Shown here one piece after another: positions 1 to 8,144 of a stretch of 64,000 bases of DNA. Position 1 is the first letter of the stretch. Each line of letters begins with the position of its first letter. The DNA comes from Pedococcus badiiscoriae (GTDB taxonomy: Bacteria; Actinomycetota; Actinomycetes; Actinomycetales; Dermatophilaceae). Location: the NCBI RefSeq assembly GCF_013408925.1, contig NZ_JACCAB010000001.1:186001-250000 (forward strand). Direction: 5' to 3'. The notes under the pieces were generated by a model. That model was not told the DNA's origin. It did no database searches and saw only the letters and a program-made list of their open reading frames with translations. Both the position numbers and the translations under genes were made by a program.

Positions 1-114
1 GCTGTGGTGGCCCTGCGGTCAGGTCTCCATCCGCTTCAAGGGATGCGGCCCGGGACGGGGGAAGTCGTCCCGGGATACGAAGCGGCTGGAGACCTGGCTC
101 CAGGGGCACGGGGC

Positions 115-546
115 TCACAGGAGCCCCGGGATGACCTCCTCCGACTGGTCGGAGAAGCCCTGCTCGGTGCTCTCGAGGTACGTGGTCCAGCTGTCGGTGT
201 CCCAGACCTCGACCCGTGAGCCGGCGCCGATGACGGTGCAGTCGCGGGTCAGGCCCGCGTAGGCCCGCAGGTTCGCCGGGATCGTGACGCGGCCCTGCTT
301 GTCCGGCACCTCGTCCGAGGCGCCCGACAGGAAGACACGGGTGAAGTCGCGGACGGCTTTGCTCGTCGTCGGCGCGGCCTGCATCTGCTGGGTCACCTTG
401 AGGAACTCGTCCATCGGGAAGACGTACAGGCAGCGCTCCTGGCCGCGGGTCACGACCAGGCCGTCGGACATCCGCTCGCGGAACTTCGCCGGGAGGAAGA
501 GGCGGCCCTTGTCGTCGAGCCGGGGGCTGTGCGTCCCGAGAAACAT
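115..546 (-). CDS. mraZ: Transcriptional regulator MraZ
   Basis: Protein of 143 aa beginning [22 protein letters not shown]. It shows the two tandem SpoVT/AbrB-like halves of MraZ: the first around residues 5-50 ([14 protein letters not shown]) and the second around 75-125 ([18 protein letters not shown]). MraZ is a nucleoid-associated DNA-binding protein that heads and represses the dcw division/cell-wall cluster. The ATG at 546 was chosen over an upstream in-frame ATG because family members begin at MFLG. The gene is transcribed towards the window start, where rsmH and the rest of dcw would be expected but lie outside the window. Length and motifs are normal for the family. Confidence 0.97.
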   Translation of the reverse strand: MFLGTHSPRLDDKGRLFLPAKFRERMSDGLVVTRGQERCLYVFPMDEFLKVTQQMQAAPTTSKAVRDFTRVFLSGASDEVPDKQGRVTIPANLRAYAGLTRDCTVIGAGSRVEVWDTDSWTTYLESTEQGFSDQSEEVIPGLL

Positions 547-1011
547 CGCGCCCCCCTCCCCTGCCGACCCGTCCGAGGACCCCACGGCCCTCTGGTTTCC
601 CCCACTTTACTCCACCAACACCCGCGTCTATCGCAGTTTCGTCACAATTCTCGGACTGATTGGGATATTTCTGCAGGTCACCGTGGTGGTGGAAAGTGGT
701 GGAGATTTTACAGCTCTGGTCCGTAAGGCCAACTCGAGGCGCACCTCGGGCCTCCGAGGCCCCGGACGACCTCGTCGACCTCGTCGACCTCGTCCCCGGC
801 GGCCCCCGATCCGGCCCGGCGGCGGGCGACGAATGCCTCCTGCCAGCCCCTGGCGAGGTCACGACACGGCATACCCCCTTCTTTGGTGGTGCGAAGTGGG
901 GGAAGATCGATCGACCACCGCAGGGGCGCAGCGTGGCGGCCAACGGGGACGACGGAAGGACAGCCGGTGCAAGGCAGGCACGAGGACCAGGCAAGGCCAA
1001 CACCCGTGGGC
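547..1011. promoter_or_regulatory. Intergenic region between mraZ and moxR with TGG-type repeats
   Basis: About 465 bases with no convincing gene between two divergent genes. It holds three similar G-rich direct-repeat motifs of the form GGTGG-N5/6-AGTGG(G/T)GG: at 597-619 (read on the minus strand, about 50 bases before mraZ), at 683-704 (plus strand) and at 885-904 (plus strand, before moxR). MraZ proteins are known to bind clusters of TGGG-type repeats upstream of their own gene, so these are candidate MraZ operators; that is inference. Promoter hexamers could not be placed with confidence. Confidence 0.5.
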
Positions 1012-2007
1012 ATGACGAAGCCGGAGGCCCTGCTCTCGCTGCCCGCGGGGTCACCCGCGTCACTCGGGCAGGTGACCGAGGTCGCCGGGCGGCTCGCGCG
1101 CGCCATCAACACCGTGATCGAGGGCAAGCCGGACGTCGTGCACACCGCGATCACGGTGCTGCTCGCCGAGGGACACCTGCTCCTCGAGGACGTCCCCGGA
1201 GTGGGCAAGACCATGCTGGCCAAGACGCTCGCGCGCTCGATCGACTGCTCGGTGCGACGGGTGCAGTTCACGCCCGACCTGCTGCCCAGCGACATCACCG
1301 GCGTGAGCGTGTTCAACCAGGACGTCCGTGACTTCGAGTTCCGCCCCGGGGCGATCTTCGCGAACGTGGTCGTGGGTGACGAGATCAACCGCGCCTCGCC
1401 CAAGACCCAGTCCGCTCTGCTGGAGTCGATGGAGGAGGGCCAGGTCACCGTCGACGGACAGACCTACGACCTGCCCAAGCCGTTCATCGTCATGGCCACC
1501 CAGAACCCGATCGAGATGGAGGGCACCTATCCCCTGCCCGAGGCCCAGCGCGACCGGTTCATGGCCCGCATCTCGCTCGGCTACCCGTCGTCGCGCGCCG
1601 AGGTGGCGATGCTCGACAGCCACGGGCAGGTCTCGCCGCTGGAGACCCTGCAGCCGGTGACCGATGCGGCCACGGTGTCGGCGATGGTGCGGGCGGTCCG
1701 CTCGGTGTTCACCAGCGATGCGATCAAGCAGTACGTCGTCGACCTGTCCGCGGCCACCCGGTCCAGCTCCGCGCTGCGGCTCGGCGCCTCCCCGCGAGCC
1801 AGCCTGCACATGCTCCGCGCCGCTCGTGCGCACGCCGCCCTCGAGGGCCGCGACCACGTGCTGCCCGACGACGTGCAGGCCATCGTGCTCCCGGTCCTGG
1901 CCCACCGCATCATCCCGACCGGGGAGACGCAGCTCGCCCGACGCAGCACCGGCGAGGTGCTGCAGGACCTCATGCGTCGAGTGCCCGTCCCCGCAGCCGG
2001 CCGCTGA
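1012..2007 (+). CDS. MoxR-family AAA+ ATPase
   Basis: Protein of 331 aa, a MoxR-type AAA+ ATPase. The Walker A motif EDVPGVGKTMLAK lies near residues 59-71; Walker B is in VVVGDEINRASPKTQ near 115-129, and the sensor 1 motif is ATQNPIEMEG. Members act as ATP-driven chaperones that insert metal cofactors or activate partner proteins, typically with a DUF58/VWA protein encoded next door, as here. The start ATG at 1012 was chosen because the longer frame upstream has no family resemblance. It is the first gene of a three-gene operon, with a 10-base gap to the DUF58 gene. Confidence 0.93.
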   Translation: MTKPEALLSLPAGSPASLGQVTEVAGRLARAINTVIEGKPDVVHTAITVLLAEGHLLLEDVPGVGKTMLAKTLARSIDCSVRRVQFTPDLLPSDITGVSVFNQDVRDFEFRPGAIFANVVVGDEINRASPKTQSALLESMEEGQVTVDGQTYDLPKPFIVMATQNPIEMEGTYPLPEAQRDRFMARISLGYPSSRAEVAMLDSHGQVSPLETLQPVTDAATVSAMVRAVRSVFTSDAIKQYVVDLSAATRSSSALRLGASPRASLHMLRAARAHAALEGRDHVLPDDVQAIVLPVLAHRIIPTGETQLARRSTGEVLQDLMRRVPVPAAGR

Positions 2008-2017
2008 GGCATCCGTC

Positions 2018-3280
2018 GTGCGTCGGATCCGCGACCTGCTGACCACCCGCGGGCGGGCGTTCGTCGCCGCGGGGATCACGTTGGTGCTGTGTGGGATCGG
2101 GCTGGGGTTCACCGACCTCACCCGCATCGGCGTGCTGCTCGTGGCGCTGCCGCTGCTCAGTGGTCTGCTCATGCGCCGCCACGACCTGCGGTTCGCCCTC
2201 GAGCGCACCGCCATGCCGGGGCGGATCCAGGTCGACGAGCAGGCCCGGGTCACGCTCGGCATCGAGAACGCCGGTGGCGCAGCCAGCCCGCTGCTGATGG
2301 CCGAGGAACAGCTGGACTACGCGCTCGGCGACCGGCCGCGGTTCGTGGTGCCGAAGCTGCGTCGCGGCGACCGCCAGGAGGTGCACTACTCGGTCCGTTC
2401 GCACGTCCGCGGTCGCCACCGGCTCGGACCGCTCGGCGTCCGGCTGCGCGATCCCTTCGGGCTGAGCACCCGGGTGGCGGCGATCTCCGGGTCCAGCGAC
2501 ATCCTCGTGCTGCCCCGCATCGTGCCGCTCGGAGGCGGCCAGCCCCCGGGCAGCGGGGTGGGTGCCGAGGGCGCCATCCCGCACATGGTCGCCCTGCACG
2601 GCGAGGACGACGTGTCCATCCGGTCCTACCGCGACGGTGACGACCTGCGGCGGATCCACTGGCCCGCGACCGCCAAGACAGGCGAGCTGATGGTGCGCCA
2701 GGAGGACCGTCCGGCGCGTCGGCGCGCCGCGATCGTGCTCGACTCCCGCGCCCGTGGTCACCACGGGTCGGGCACGTCGGGGTCCTTCGAGTGGGCCGTG
2801 ACCGCGTGCGCCTCCGTCGCGGTCCACCTGCTCGACCAGGGGTATGCCGTGCACCTCGTCAGCGACGAGACGGCGGACGACAGCCGGGCTGCCACGGCCA
2901 TGGAGGTCGACCCGCTCCTGGACGTGCTCGCGATGGCCGAGACGGGATCGGACGACCAGTTCGGCGACGTCCTGCAGGCCGCCCACCCGGTGACCGCGTC
3001 CGGCGGGCTGATCCTCGCCGTGGTGACCGACCTCGACGAGGAGATCGCGCGCCGGGTGGCCTCGCTGCGCCAGCCGGGCGGGACGGCCCTGGCCATCGTG
3101 CTGGACCCCGACGGCTTCACGACGACGCGGCGCCCTCGCGCCGCGGCCGGCGACGAGCTCGCGTGCGTCCCCGTGCTGCGCGGCGCCGGATGGGCAGTGG
3201 CCGTCGTCGGCGCCGGTGACGACCTCCCCTCGGTGTGGGCCGTCCTGTCCGGCTCCACGAGTCGGGTGGGTGTGGCATGA
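2018..3280 (+). CDS. DUF58 domain protein
   Basis: Protein of 420 aa starting at GTG 2018, just after the moxR stop. Two hydrophobic helices sit at about residues 12-55 (FVAAGITLVLCGIG and GVLLVALPLLSGLL), so it is membrane-anchored. The DUF58 signature is clear near residue 200-230 (RSYRDGDDLRRIHWPATAKTG), followed by a VWA-like C-terminal part. DUF58 proteins pair with MoxR ATPases and transglutaminase-like membrane proteins; the precise role is unknown. The TGA stop overlaps the ATG of the next gene (ATGA), indicating translational coupling. Confidence 0.92.
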   Translation: MRRIRDLLTTRGRAFVAAGITLVLCGIGLGFTDLTRIGVLLVALPLLSGLLMRRHDLRFALERTAMPGRIQVDEQARVTLGIENAGGAASPLLMAEEQLDYALGDRPRFVVPKLRRGDRQEVHYSVRSHVRGRHRLGPLGVRLRDPFGLSTRVAAISGSSDILVLPRIVPLGGGQPPGSGVGAEGAIPHMVALHGEDDVSIRSYRDGDDLRRIHWPATAKTGELMVRQEDRPARRRAAIVLDSRARGHHGSGTSGSFEWAVTACASVAVHLLDQGYAVHLVSDETADDSRAATAMEVDPLLDVLAMAETGSDDQFGDVLQAAHPVTASGGLILAVVTDLDEEIARRVASLRQPGGTALAIVLDPDGFTTTRRPRAAAGDELACVPVLRGAGWAVAVVGAGDDLPSVWAVLSGSTSRVGVA

Positions 3281-5652
3281 GCAGAGGTCGGGCTGCCGAC
3301 TCCGTCATCGCCGGCGCCGCCTCGGCGGTCGTCGCCTGGCCACTGACCACCCTGTTCGCGCCGGACACGTGGGTCCGCCCGATGCTCCTCGTGGTCATCG
3401 CGGTCGTCGTCATCGGGATCCTCGCCCGTCTGGTCACCAGCTCGTGGGTGGCCATCGCGGCAGCCCAGCTGGTGGGGGTCGCGCTCGCCGCGAGCTGGGT
3501 CTACGGCCGCGGTCACCTGTGGCACGGCTTGCCCACGCCGGACATGGTGCTGGCCTTCAACAACCTGCTCGTGGACGCGCGCGAGACGGTCCAGCACTAT
3601 GCCGCACCTGCCCCCACCACCCGCGGCGTCACCTTGGCGATCGGCCTCGCGATCGGGGTGGTGGCCACGATGGTCGACCACCTCGCCGTGATGCGCCGCT
3701 CCCCCGCGCTGGCCGGCCTGCCCCTGCTCACCGCCTTCCTGATCTCGGCCAGCAACTCGGGCGACGCCCTGCACCCGATGTTCTTCGTCGCGGCGGGCGG
3801 CGTCTGGCTGCTCATGCTCGGACGCCAGGGCATCGCCTCGCTGCGCCGGTGGAGCACGACCGTCCCCATGACCACGACGGGCGGGCGCAACACCGACGAC
3901 CGCGACGGTGCCTACGGGTATGCCGCGGTGGGTCGGAGCCTCGCCGTCGCCGGGTTGGTGGCTGCGGTCCTCGTGCCCCTGGCCATCCCCCACTTCCCGA
4001 CGCGCTACCTCATCGACGGCCTCGGCCGGTCCGCCGACGCCACCGGCTTCAGCAACGGCCAGATCGGGCTCAAGTCGACCCTCGACCTCACCAAGAGCCT
4101 GAACAGCCCCTCGAAGGCGCCCGTGCTGACCTACACCACGAACGCCGCGATCCTCACGACGCTGCGGGTCGGGGTCCTCGACACCTACACCTCCGGCAAC
4201 TGGCAGCCCGGCCCGGTCGACGTCGACTTCGGCCAGCGCACGACCCTGGACCCGCCGCCCGACCTCGCGGCCGACGTCCCCCGGGAGACCTACCGGGTGT
4301 CCGTCGAGGACTCGCGCATCGAGGCACCGCAGATCGCAGCACCGACGCCCTTGGTGGGGGCCGACCTCGGAGGGGCGACCTGGGGGCTCGACCGCAACAC
4401 CTCGGTGGCCGTGGTGACCCGGTCCACCCGCTCCTACCTCTTCTCCTACCTCGCGCTGAACCCCACCCAGGAGTCGCTGGCCCAGAGCCGGCGGGGGCCC
4501 AGCGGCAGCTTCCTGCGCGAAGACCTGCAGGTCGACCCGCAGTCACAGGCCCTGGTCAGCCAGCTGGTCAAGGACCTCGTCCCTCAGAACGCCTCGCGCA
4601 TCGAGGCCGCCCGTGCCATCCAGAAGTACCTTCGTACGGACGGTGGCTTCACCTACTCGCTGAAGCTCCCGACGACCGTGAAGAACCGGGCCGGCCAGGA
4701 GGAGCGACCCGACCCGATCAGCCTCTTCCTGCGCTCGAAGGTCGGGTACTGCGTGCAGTTCGCCACCGCCATGGTGATGATGGCTCGCGAGGCGGGGATC
4801 CCGGCACGGATGGCGATCGGCTTCCTCCCGGGCTCGGTCGACCGAGGCACCTACACCGTGCGGGCCTCCGACGCGCACGCCTGGCCCGAGCTCTTCTTCG
4901 ACGGAATCGGCTGGCTGCGGTTCGAGCCCACGCCGTCCGGCACCCAGAGCACCATCGCCCCCACCTACTCGCTGCCCCCGACGACTCCTGGCAGCGACAA
5001 CCCCGCGACCGCCACCGCCACCGGCGGCGCCACCTCGAGCACCACCCGCCCGGGTCAGCGCAACGACCCGGCCAGCGCCGACGCGGCCAACGCCACCGGC
5101 GCGGGCTCCAGCGGCGGCTGGTTCGGACCCCGCACGCGCACCGTCGTGCTGTGGATCGTCCTCGGGCTCCTGGGCGGGATCCTCGGCTCGCTCGCCGTAC
5201 CGCTCGCGGCACGACAGCGCCTGCGTCGCCGGCTGCGCCGCGCGCCGGACGAGTCCACCCGCGTCGAGATCGAGTGGCAGGCGATGACCGAGCGGATCGG
5301 CGACCTCGGCGTGATCCCTCCCCGCGGCAGCACCCCGCGTCAGGCCGGCCGCTTCTACCAGCGCGAGGCCTACCTCGAGGGGGAGCAGACCGAGGCGCTG
5401 GCCCGCGTCGTCTCGGGGGTGGAGCGATCCCGGTACGCGCCCCCCGGCGCGACCATCGCCGACATCCGGGCCGACACCCACACCGTCGTCAAGGCGGTCT
5501 CGGCGGTCCGCCGACGCAAGGACCGGCTCCGCGCGGCCTGGTGGCCGACTGACGGCCTGCTCGAGTGGCGCGAGCGCCGCGCCTCGGCGGGGCGCCGGCT
5601 GCGCCGACCCGTGGACCGCTTCCAGGACTGGCGCGCTGAGCGCCGCCGCTAG
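3277..5652 (+). CDS. Membrane transglutaminase-like protein
   Basis: Protein of 791 aa. The N-terminal third has several transmembrane helices (residues about 12-210). It is followed by a large extracytoplasmic part with a transglutaminase core: KVGYCVQFATAM places the nucleophile at C492, SDAHAWPEL the histidine at H534, and an Asp near 542 (FFDGIGW) completes the triad. A Thr/Ala-rich linker follows, then another membrane helix near residue 625-645 and a cytoplasmic DUF4129-like tail. It completes the MoxR-DUF58-transglutaminase operon common in Actinobacteria. The substrate is unknown; peptide cross-linking or proteolysis at the cell surface is possible. The start ATG overlaps the upstream stop. 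Confidence 0.92.
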   Translation: MSRGRAADSVIAGAASAVVAWPLTTLFAPDTWVRPMLLVVIAVVVIGILARLVTSSWVAIAAAQLVGVALAASWVYGRGHLWHGLPTPDMVLAFNNLLVDARETVQHYAAPAPTTRGVTLAIGLAIGVVATMVDHLAVMRRSPALAGLPLLTAFLISASNSGDALHPMFFVAAGGVWLLMLGRQGIASLRRWSTTVPMTTTGGRNTDDRDGAYGYAAVGRSLAVAGLVAAVLVPLAIPHFPTRYLIDGLGRSADATGFSNGQIGLKSTLDLTKSLNSPSKAPVLTYTTNAAILTTLRVGVLDTYTSGNWQPGPVDVDFGQRTTLDPPPDLAADVPRETYRVSVEDSRIEAPQIAAPTPLVGADLGGATWGLDRNTSVAVVTRSTRSYLFSYLALNPTQESLAQSRRGPSGSFLREDLQVDPQSQALVSQLVKDLVPQNASRIEAARAIQKYLRTDGGFTYSLKLPTTVKNRAGQEERPDPISLFLRSKVGYCVQFATAMVMMAREAGIPARMAIGFLPGSVDRGTYTVRASDAHAWPELFFDGIGWLRFEPTPSGTQSTIAPTYSLPPTTPGSDNPATATATGGATSSTTRPGQRNDPASADAANATGAGSSGGWFGPRTRTVVLWIVLGLLGGILGSLAVPLAARQRLRRRLRRAPDESTRVEIEWQAMTERIGDLGVIPPRGSTPRQAGRFYQREAYLEGEQTEALARVVSGVERSRYAPPGATIADIRADTHTVVKAVSAVRRRKDRLRAAWWPTDGLLEWRERRASAGRRLRRPVDRFQDWRAERRR

Positions 5653-5664
5653 GAGGCGCAGCCG

Positions 5665-6426
5665 CTAGGAGATCTTGCGACGGTAGGCGGCCATGGCCCC
5701 TGCGTAGGCGATGGCCAGGATGGCGACGCACCAGCCCAGCGCGATCCAGATGTCCGTGCCCACGGGCTGCTGGGTGAGCAGGTCGCGGATGGTGTTGACG
5801 ATGGACGTCACCGGTTGGTGCTCGGCGAACGCGCGCACGGGACCTGGCATGGTCTTCGTGGGCACGAACGCCGAGCTGATGAACGGCAGGAAGATCAGCG
5901 GGTACGAGAACGCGCTCGCGCCGTCCGCGGTCGTCGCGCGCAGACCGGGGATGACCGCGATCCACGTCAGCGCCAGCGTGAACAGGACCAGGATCCCCAG
6001 GACCGCCAACCAGGCCAGCGGCCCTGCTCCGGAGCGGAACCCCATGACGAGGGCGACGAGCACCACCACCACGAGCGAGACCAGGTTCGCGACCAGCGAG
6101 GTCAGCACGTGCGCCCACAGGACCGAGGCCCGCGCGATCGGCATCGACTGGAACCGCTCGAAGATGCCGCTGCTCATGTCCAGGAAGAGCCGGAACGCGG
6201 TGTACGCGATCCCGGACGCGATGGTGATGAGCAGGATGCCGGGCAGCAGGTAGCTCACGTACGAGTCCGAGCCCGAGGAGATGGCACCGCCGAACACGTA
6301 GACGAACAGGAGCATGAAGGCGATCGGCATTACCGTCGTCGTGATGATGGTGTCGACGCTGCGGGTGATGTGGCGCAGCGAGCGCCCCAGCAGGACGGTC
6401 GTGTCGCCGAGGAAGTGGGTGGTCAT
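5665..6426 (-). CDS. ABC-2 type transporter permease (DrrB-like)
   Basis: Protein of 253 aa with six predicted transmembrane segments, including TTVMPIAFMLLFVYVFGGAI near residues 30-50. It matches the ABC-2/DrrB permease family that exports drugs, lipids or polymers. Its ATG overlaps the stop of the upstream ATPase gene by four bases, so the two form a coupled exporter. The gene is the last of a four-gene minus-strand operon (padR, DUF1048, ATPase, permease) and ends convergently 13 bases from the transglutaminase gene, with no obvious terminator hairpin between them. Confidence 0.93.
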   Translation of the reverse strand: MTTHFLGDTTVLLGRSLRHITRSVDTIITTTVMPIAFMLLFVYVFGGAISSGSDSYVSYLLPGILLITIASGIAYTAFRLFLDMSSGIFERFQSMPIARASVLWAHVLTSLVANLVSLVVVVLVALVMGFRSGAGPLAWLAVLGILVLFTLALTWIAVIPGLRATTADGASAFSYPLIFLPFISSAFVPTKTMPGPVRAFAEHQPVTSIVNTIRDLLTQQPVGTDIWIALGWCVAILAIAYAGAMAAYRRKIS

Positions 6427-7193
6427 CGGTGGTCCTCACTCGTCCGGCCGACGACCGCGAGGAAGACGTCCTCGAGGGTCGTCTGCTTCTCCACGTACTC
6501 GACCGTGGCCGGGGGCAGGAGCTGCTTGAGCTCGGCGAGCGTCCCGTTCACGATGATCCGGCCCTCGTGCAGGATCGCGATCCGGTCGGCGAGCTGTTCG
6601 GCCTCGTCGAGGTACTGCGTCGTCAGCAGCACCGTGGTGCCGTGCTCGGCGAGCTCCCGGACGGCCTGCCACACCTCGAGCCGGGCCTGGGGGTCGAGCC
6701 CGGTCGTCGGCTCGTCCAGGACGATGACCGGAGGACTCCCGATGAGGCTCATCGCGAGGTCGAGGCGGCGACGCATACCGCCTGAGTAGGTCGACACCCT
6801 CCGTCGGCCCGCATCGGTCAGCGAGAAGCGCTCGAGGAGCCGGTCGGCGATCGCCCCCGGGCCCTCGAGGTGCCGCAGCCGGGCCACGAGCACCAGGTTC
6901 TCCCGCCCCGTGAGGATCTCGTCGACGGCCGCGAACTGTCCGGTGAGGCTGATGGACTCCCGCACCTTCGCCGGCTGGGTGCCGACGTCGAAACCGTTGA
7001 CGACGGCCGTGCCGGCATCGGCCTTGAGCAGGGTGGCGAGGACCCGCACGACCGTGGTCTTGCCGGCGCCGTTGGCCCCGAGCAGGGCGAAGACGCTGCC
7101 CGCGGCGACCTCGAAGTCCACCCCGCGCAGGACGGCCAGGTCCTGGTATGCCTTCTGAAGGTTGCGCACCGCGATGGCCGGACTGGTCGTCAT
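6423..7193 (-). CDS. ABC transporter ATP-binding protein (DrrA-like)
   Basis: Protein of 256 aa. Walker A GANGAGKTT is near residues 39-47, the signature YSGGMRRRLD near 139, Walker B VIVLDEPTTGLDP near 155, and the H-loop is in TTVLLTTQYLDEAEQLADR. The DrrA/CcmA-type subfamily powers ABC-2 exporters, commonly giving drug resistance. The start at 7193 is the first Met before the conserved IAVRNLQKAY. The gene overlaps both the DUF1048 gene before it and the permease gene after it. Confidence 0.95.
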   Translation of the reverse strand: MTTSPAIAVRNLQKAYQDLAVLRGVDFEVAAGSVFALLGANGAGKTTVVRVLATLLKADAGTAVVNGFDVGTQPAKVRESISLTGQFAAVDEILTGRENLVLVARLRHLEGPGAIADRLLERFSLTDAGRRRVSTYSGGMRRRLDLAMSLIGSPPVIVLDEPTTGLDPQARLEVWQAVRELAEHGTTVLLTTQYLDEAEQLADRIAILHEGRIIVNGTLAELKQLLPPATVEYVEKQTTLEDVFLAVVGRTSEDHR

Positions 7194-7558
7194 CGCTCTT
7201 CCTCCCGTTGCGCGTCGTCGATGGCCTGGGTGAGGCGGGCACGTTCCTTGTCGAGCCATCGCGTGCCGGTGTAGGCCTGCGCGAACGCCTCGGCGAACTC
7301 GACCGGGTCCTCCCCCACGATGGTGCGCACCGGGGTGCCGTCCGCGGCGGCACGGTCCCAGAGGTCGGCGAAGTCGCCGAGCATCAGCAGGAGGGTGCCG
7401 CCGTCCGTGACGCCCCCGTAGTACATGAGGTAGCGCTGCAACGCCTTGGCGACGGCACCGTACGGCTCGGGCAGCGCGTCGATGCGGGCCTTGCACTGCC
7501 GGTACTGCTTCTTCTGCTCCCACGAGCCGGTGACGGTCTCGATCCACTTGGCGGCCAT
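7190..7558 (-). CDS. DUF1048 family protein
   Basis: Protein of 122 aa (MAAKWIETVTGSWEQKKQYRQ). It resembles the DUF1048 family, small helical proteins encoded beside PadR regulators and drug ABC exporters in Gram-positive bacteria. Function is unknown. Its stop overlaps the ATPase start, and it begins two bases after the padR stop, so all four genes should be one transcript. Confidence 0.85.
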   Translation of the reverse strand: MAAKWIETVTGSWEQKKQYRQCKARIDALPEPYGAVAKALQRYLMYYGGVTDGGTLLLMLGDFADLWDRAAADGTPVRTIVGEDPVEFAEAFAQAYTGTRWLDKERARLTQAIDDAQREEER

Positions 7559-7560
7559 GC

Positions 7561-7914
7561 CTACTTCTCTCCTTGGTCCGGGCTGTCGGCGTGTTCGGTA
7601 CGGAGCTGGCTGAGGCGTTCGGTGAGGAAGCTCCAGGTCCTCCAGAACTCGTCGAGCTGTTCGCGCCCCTGGTCGTTGAGGGAGTACACCTTGCGCGGCG
7701 GCCCCTTCTCGGACGGGACCTTTTCCACGTCGACGAGGCCGCGCTGCTCGATCCTGACGAGCACGGCATAGACGGTGCCCTCCGCGATGTCCGAGAAACC
7801 CTGGTCCCGCAGCCAGGCAGTGATCTCGTAGCCGTAGGCGCGCCGAGCGAAGAGGATCGCGAGGACGATCCCCTCGAGGGTGCCCTTCAGCATCTCGGTC
7901 TCCTGCTTGCCCAT
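7561..7914 (-). CDS. PadR family transcriptional regulator
   Basis: Protein of 117 aa with the PadR winged helix: MLKGTLEGIVLAILFARRAYGYEI at the N-terminus, the wing around GTVYAVLVRIEQRGLV, and a C-terminal dimerisation helix. It probably represses its own exporter operon and is released by a ligand. The ATG at 7914 was preferred over one at 7944 because a GGGAAGG ribosome site lies just before it and the upstream ATG falls within the operator. Confidence 0.93.
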   Translation of the reverse strand: MGKQETEMLKGTLEGIVLAILFARRAYGYEITAWLRDQGFSDIAEGTVYAVLVRIEQRGLVDVEKVPSEKGPPRKVYSLNDQGREQLDEFWRTWSFLTERLSQLRTEHADSPDQGEK

Positions 7915-7931
7915 GGGCCCTTCCCTCTCGG

Positions 7932-7973
7932 TACTCAGTGTCATTGACTACCAGTAGATAGTAACACTGAGTA
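7932..7973. promoter_or_regulatory. Nested palindromic operator before padR
   Basis: A perfect 10-bp inverted repeat, TACTCAGTGT (7932-7941) and ACACTGAGTA (7964-7973), encloses a second imperfect palindrome with ACTA/TAGT ends at 7947-7962. It lies 18-60 bases before the padR start and is probably the PadR autoregulatory site overlapping the exporter promoter. Confidence 0.7.
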
Positions 7974-8144
7974 GTGGCGACGCAAGACCCCTAACGCACG
8001 GAGATGACGCCCATCAGCCGACCGGTCACCCGACAGGTCAACCCGGCTCGCCCCACCCTGGTGCCCCGACTGGTCGCCTGCTGTTCACCTGCAGGTCGCC
8101 GCATCGATCGGAGGGGCGCGCACGCCGTCCCTAGCGTGAAGGGC

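Noticed and set aside
1..114. A gene in the first 114 bases
   Set aside because: The plus-strand frame 4-219 is antisense to mraZ; the stretch is probably the mraZ-rsmH spacer.
883..1011. Longer MoxR start at 883
   Set aside because: The added 43 residues are Arg/Gly/Thr-rich with no family similarity and cover the candidate regulatory boxes.
3216..5552. A 778-codon frame overlapping the transglutaminase gene
   Set aside because: Arg/Pro/His-rich alternate frame of a gene with clear catalytic motifs in the true frame.
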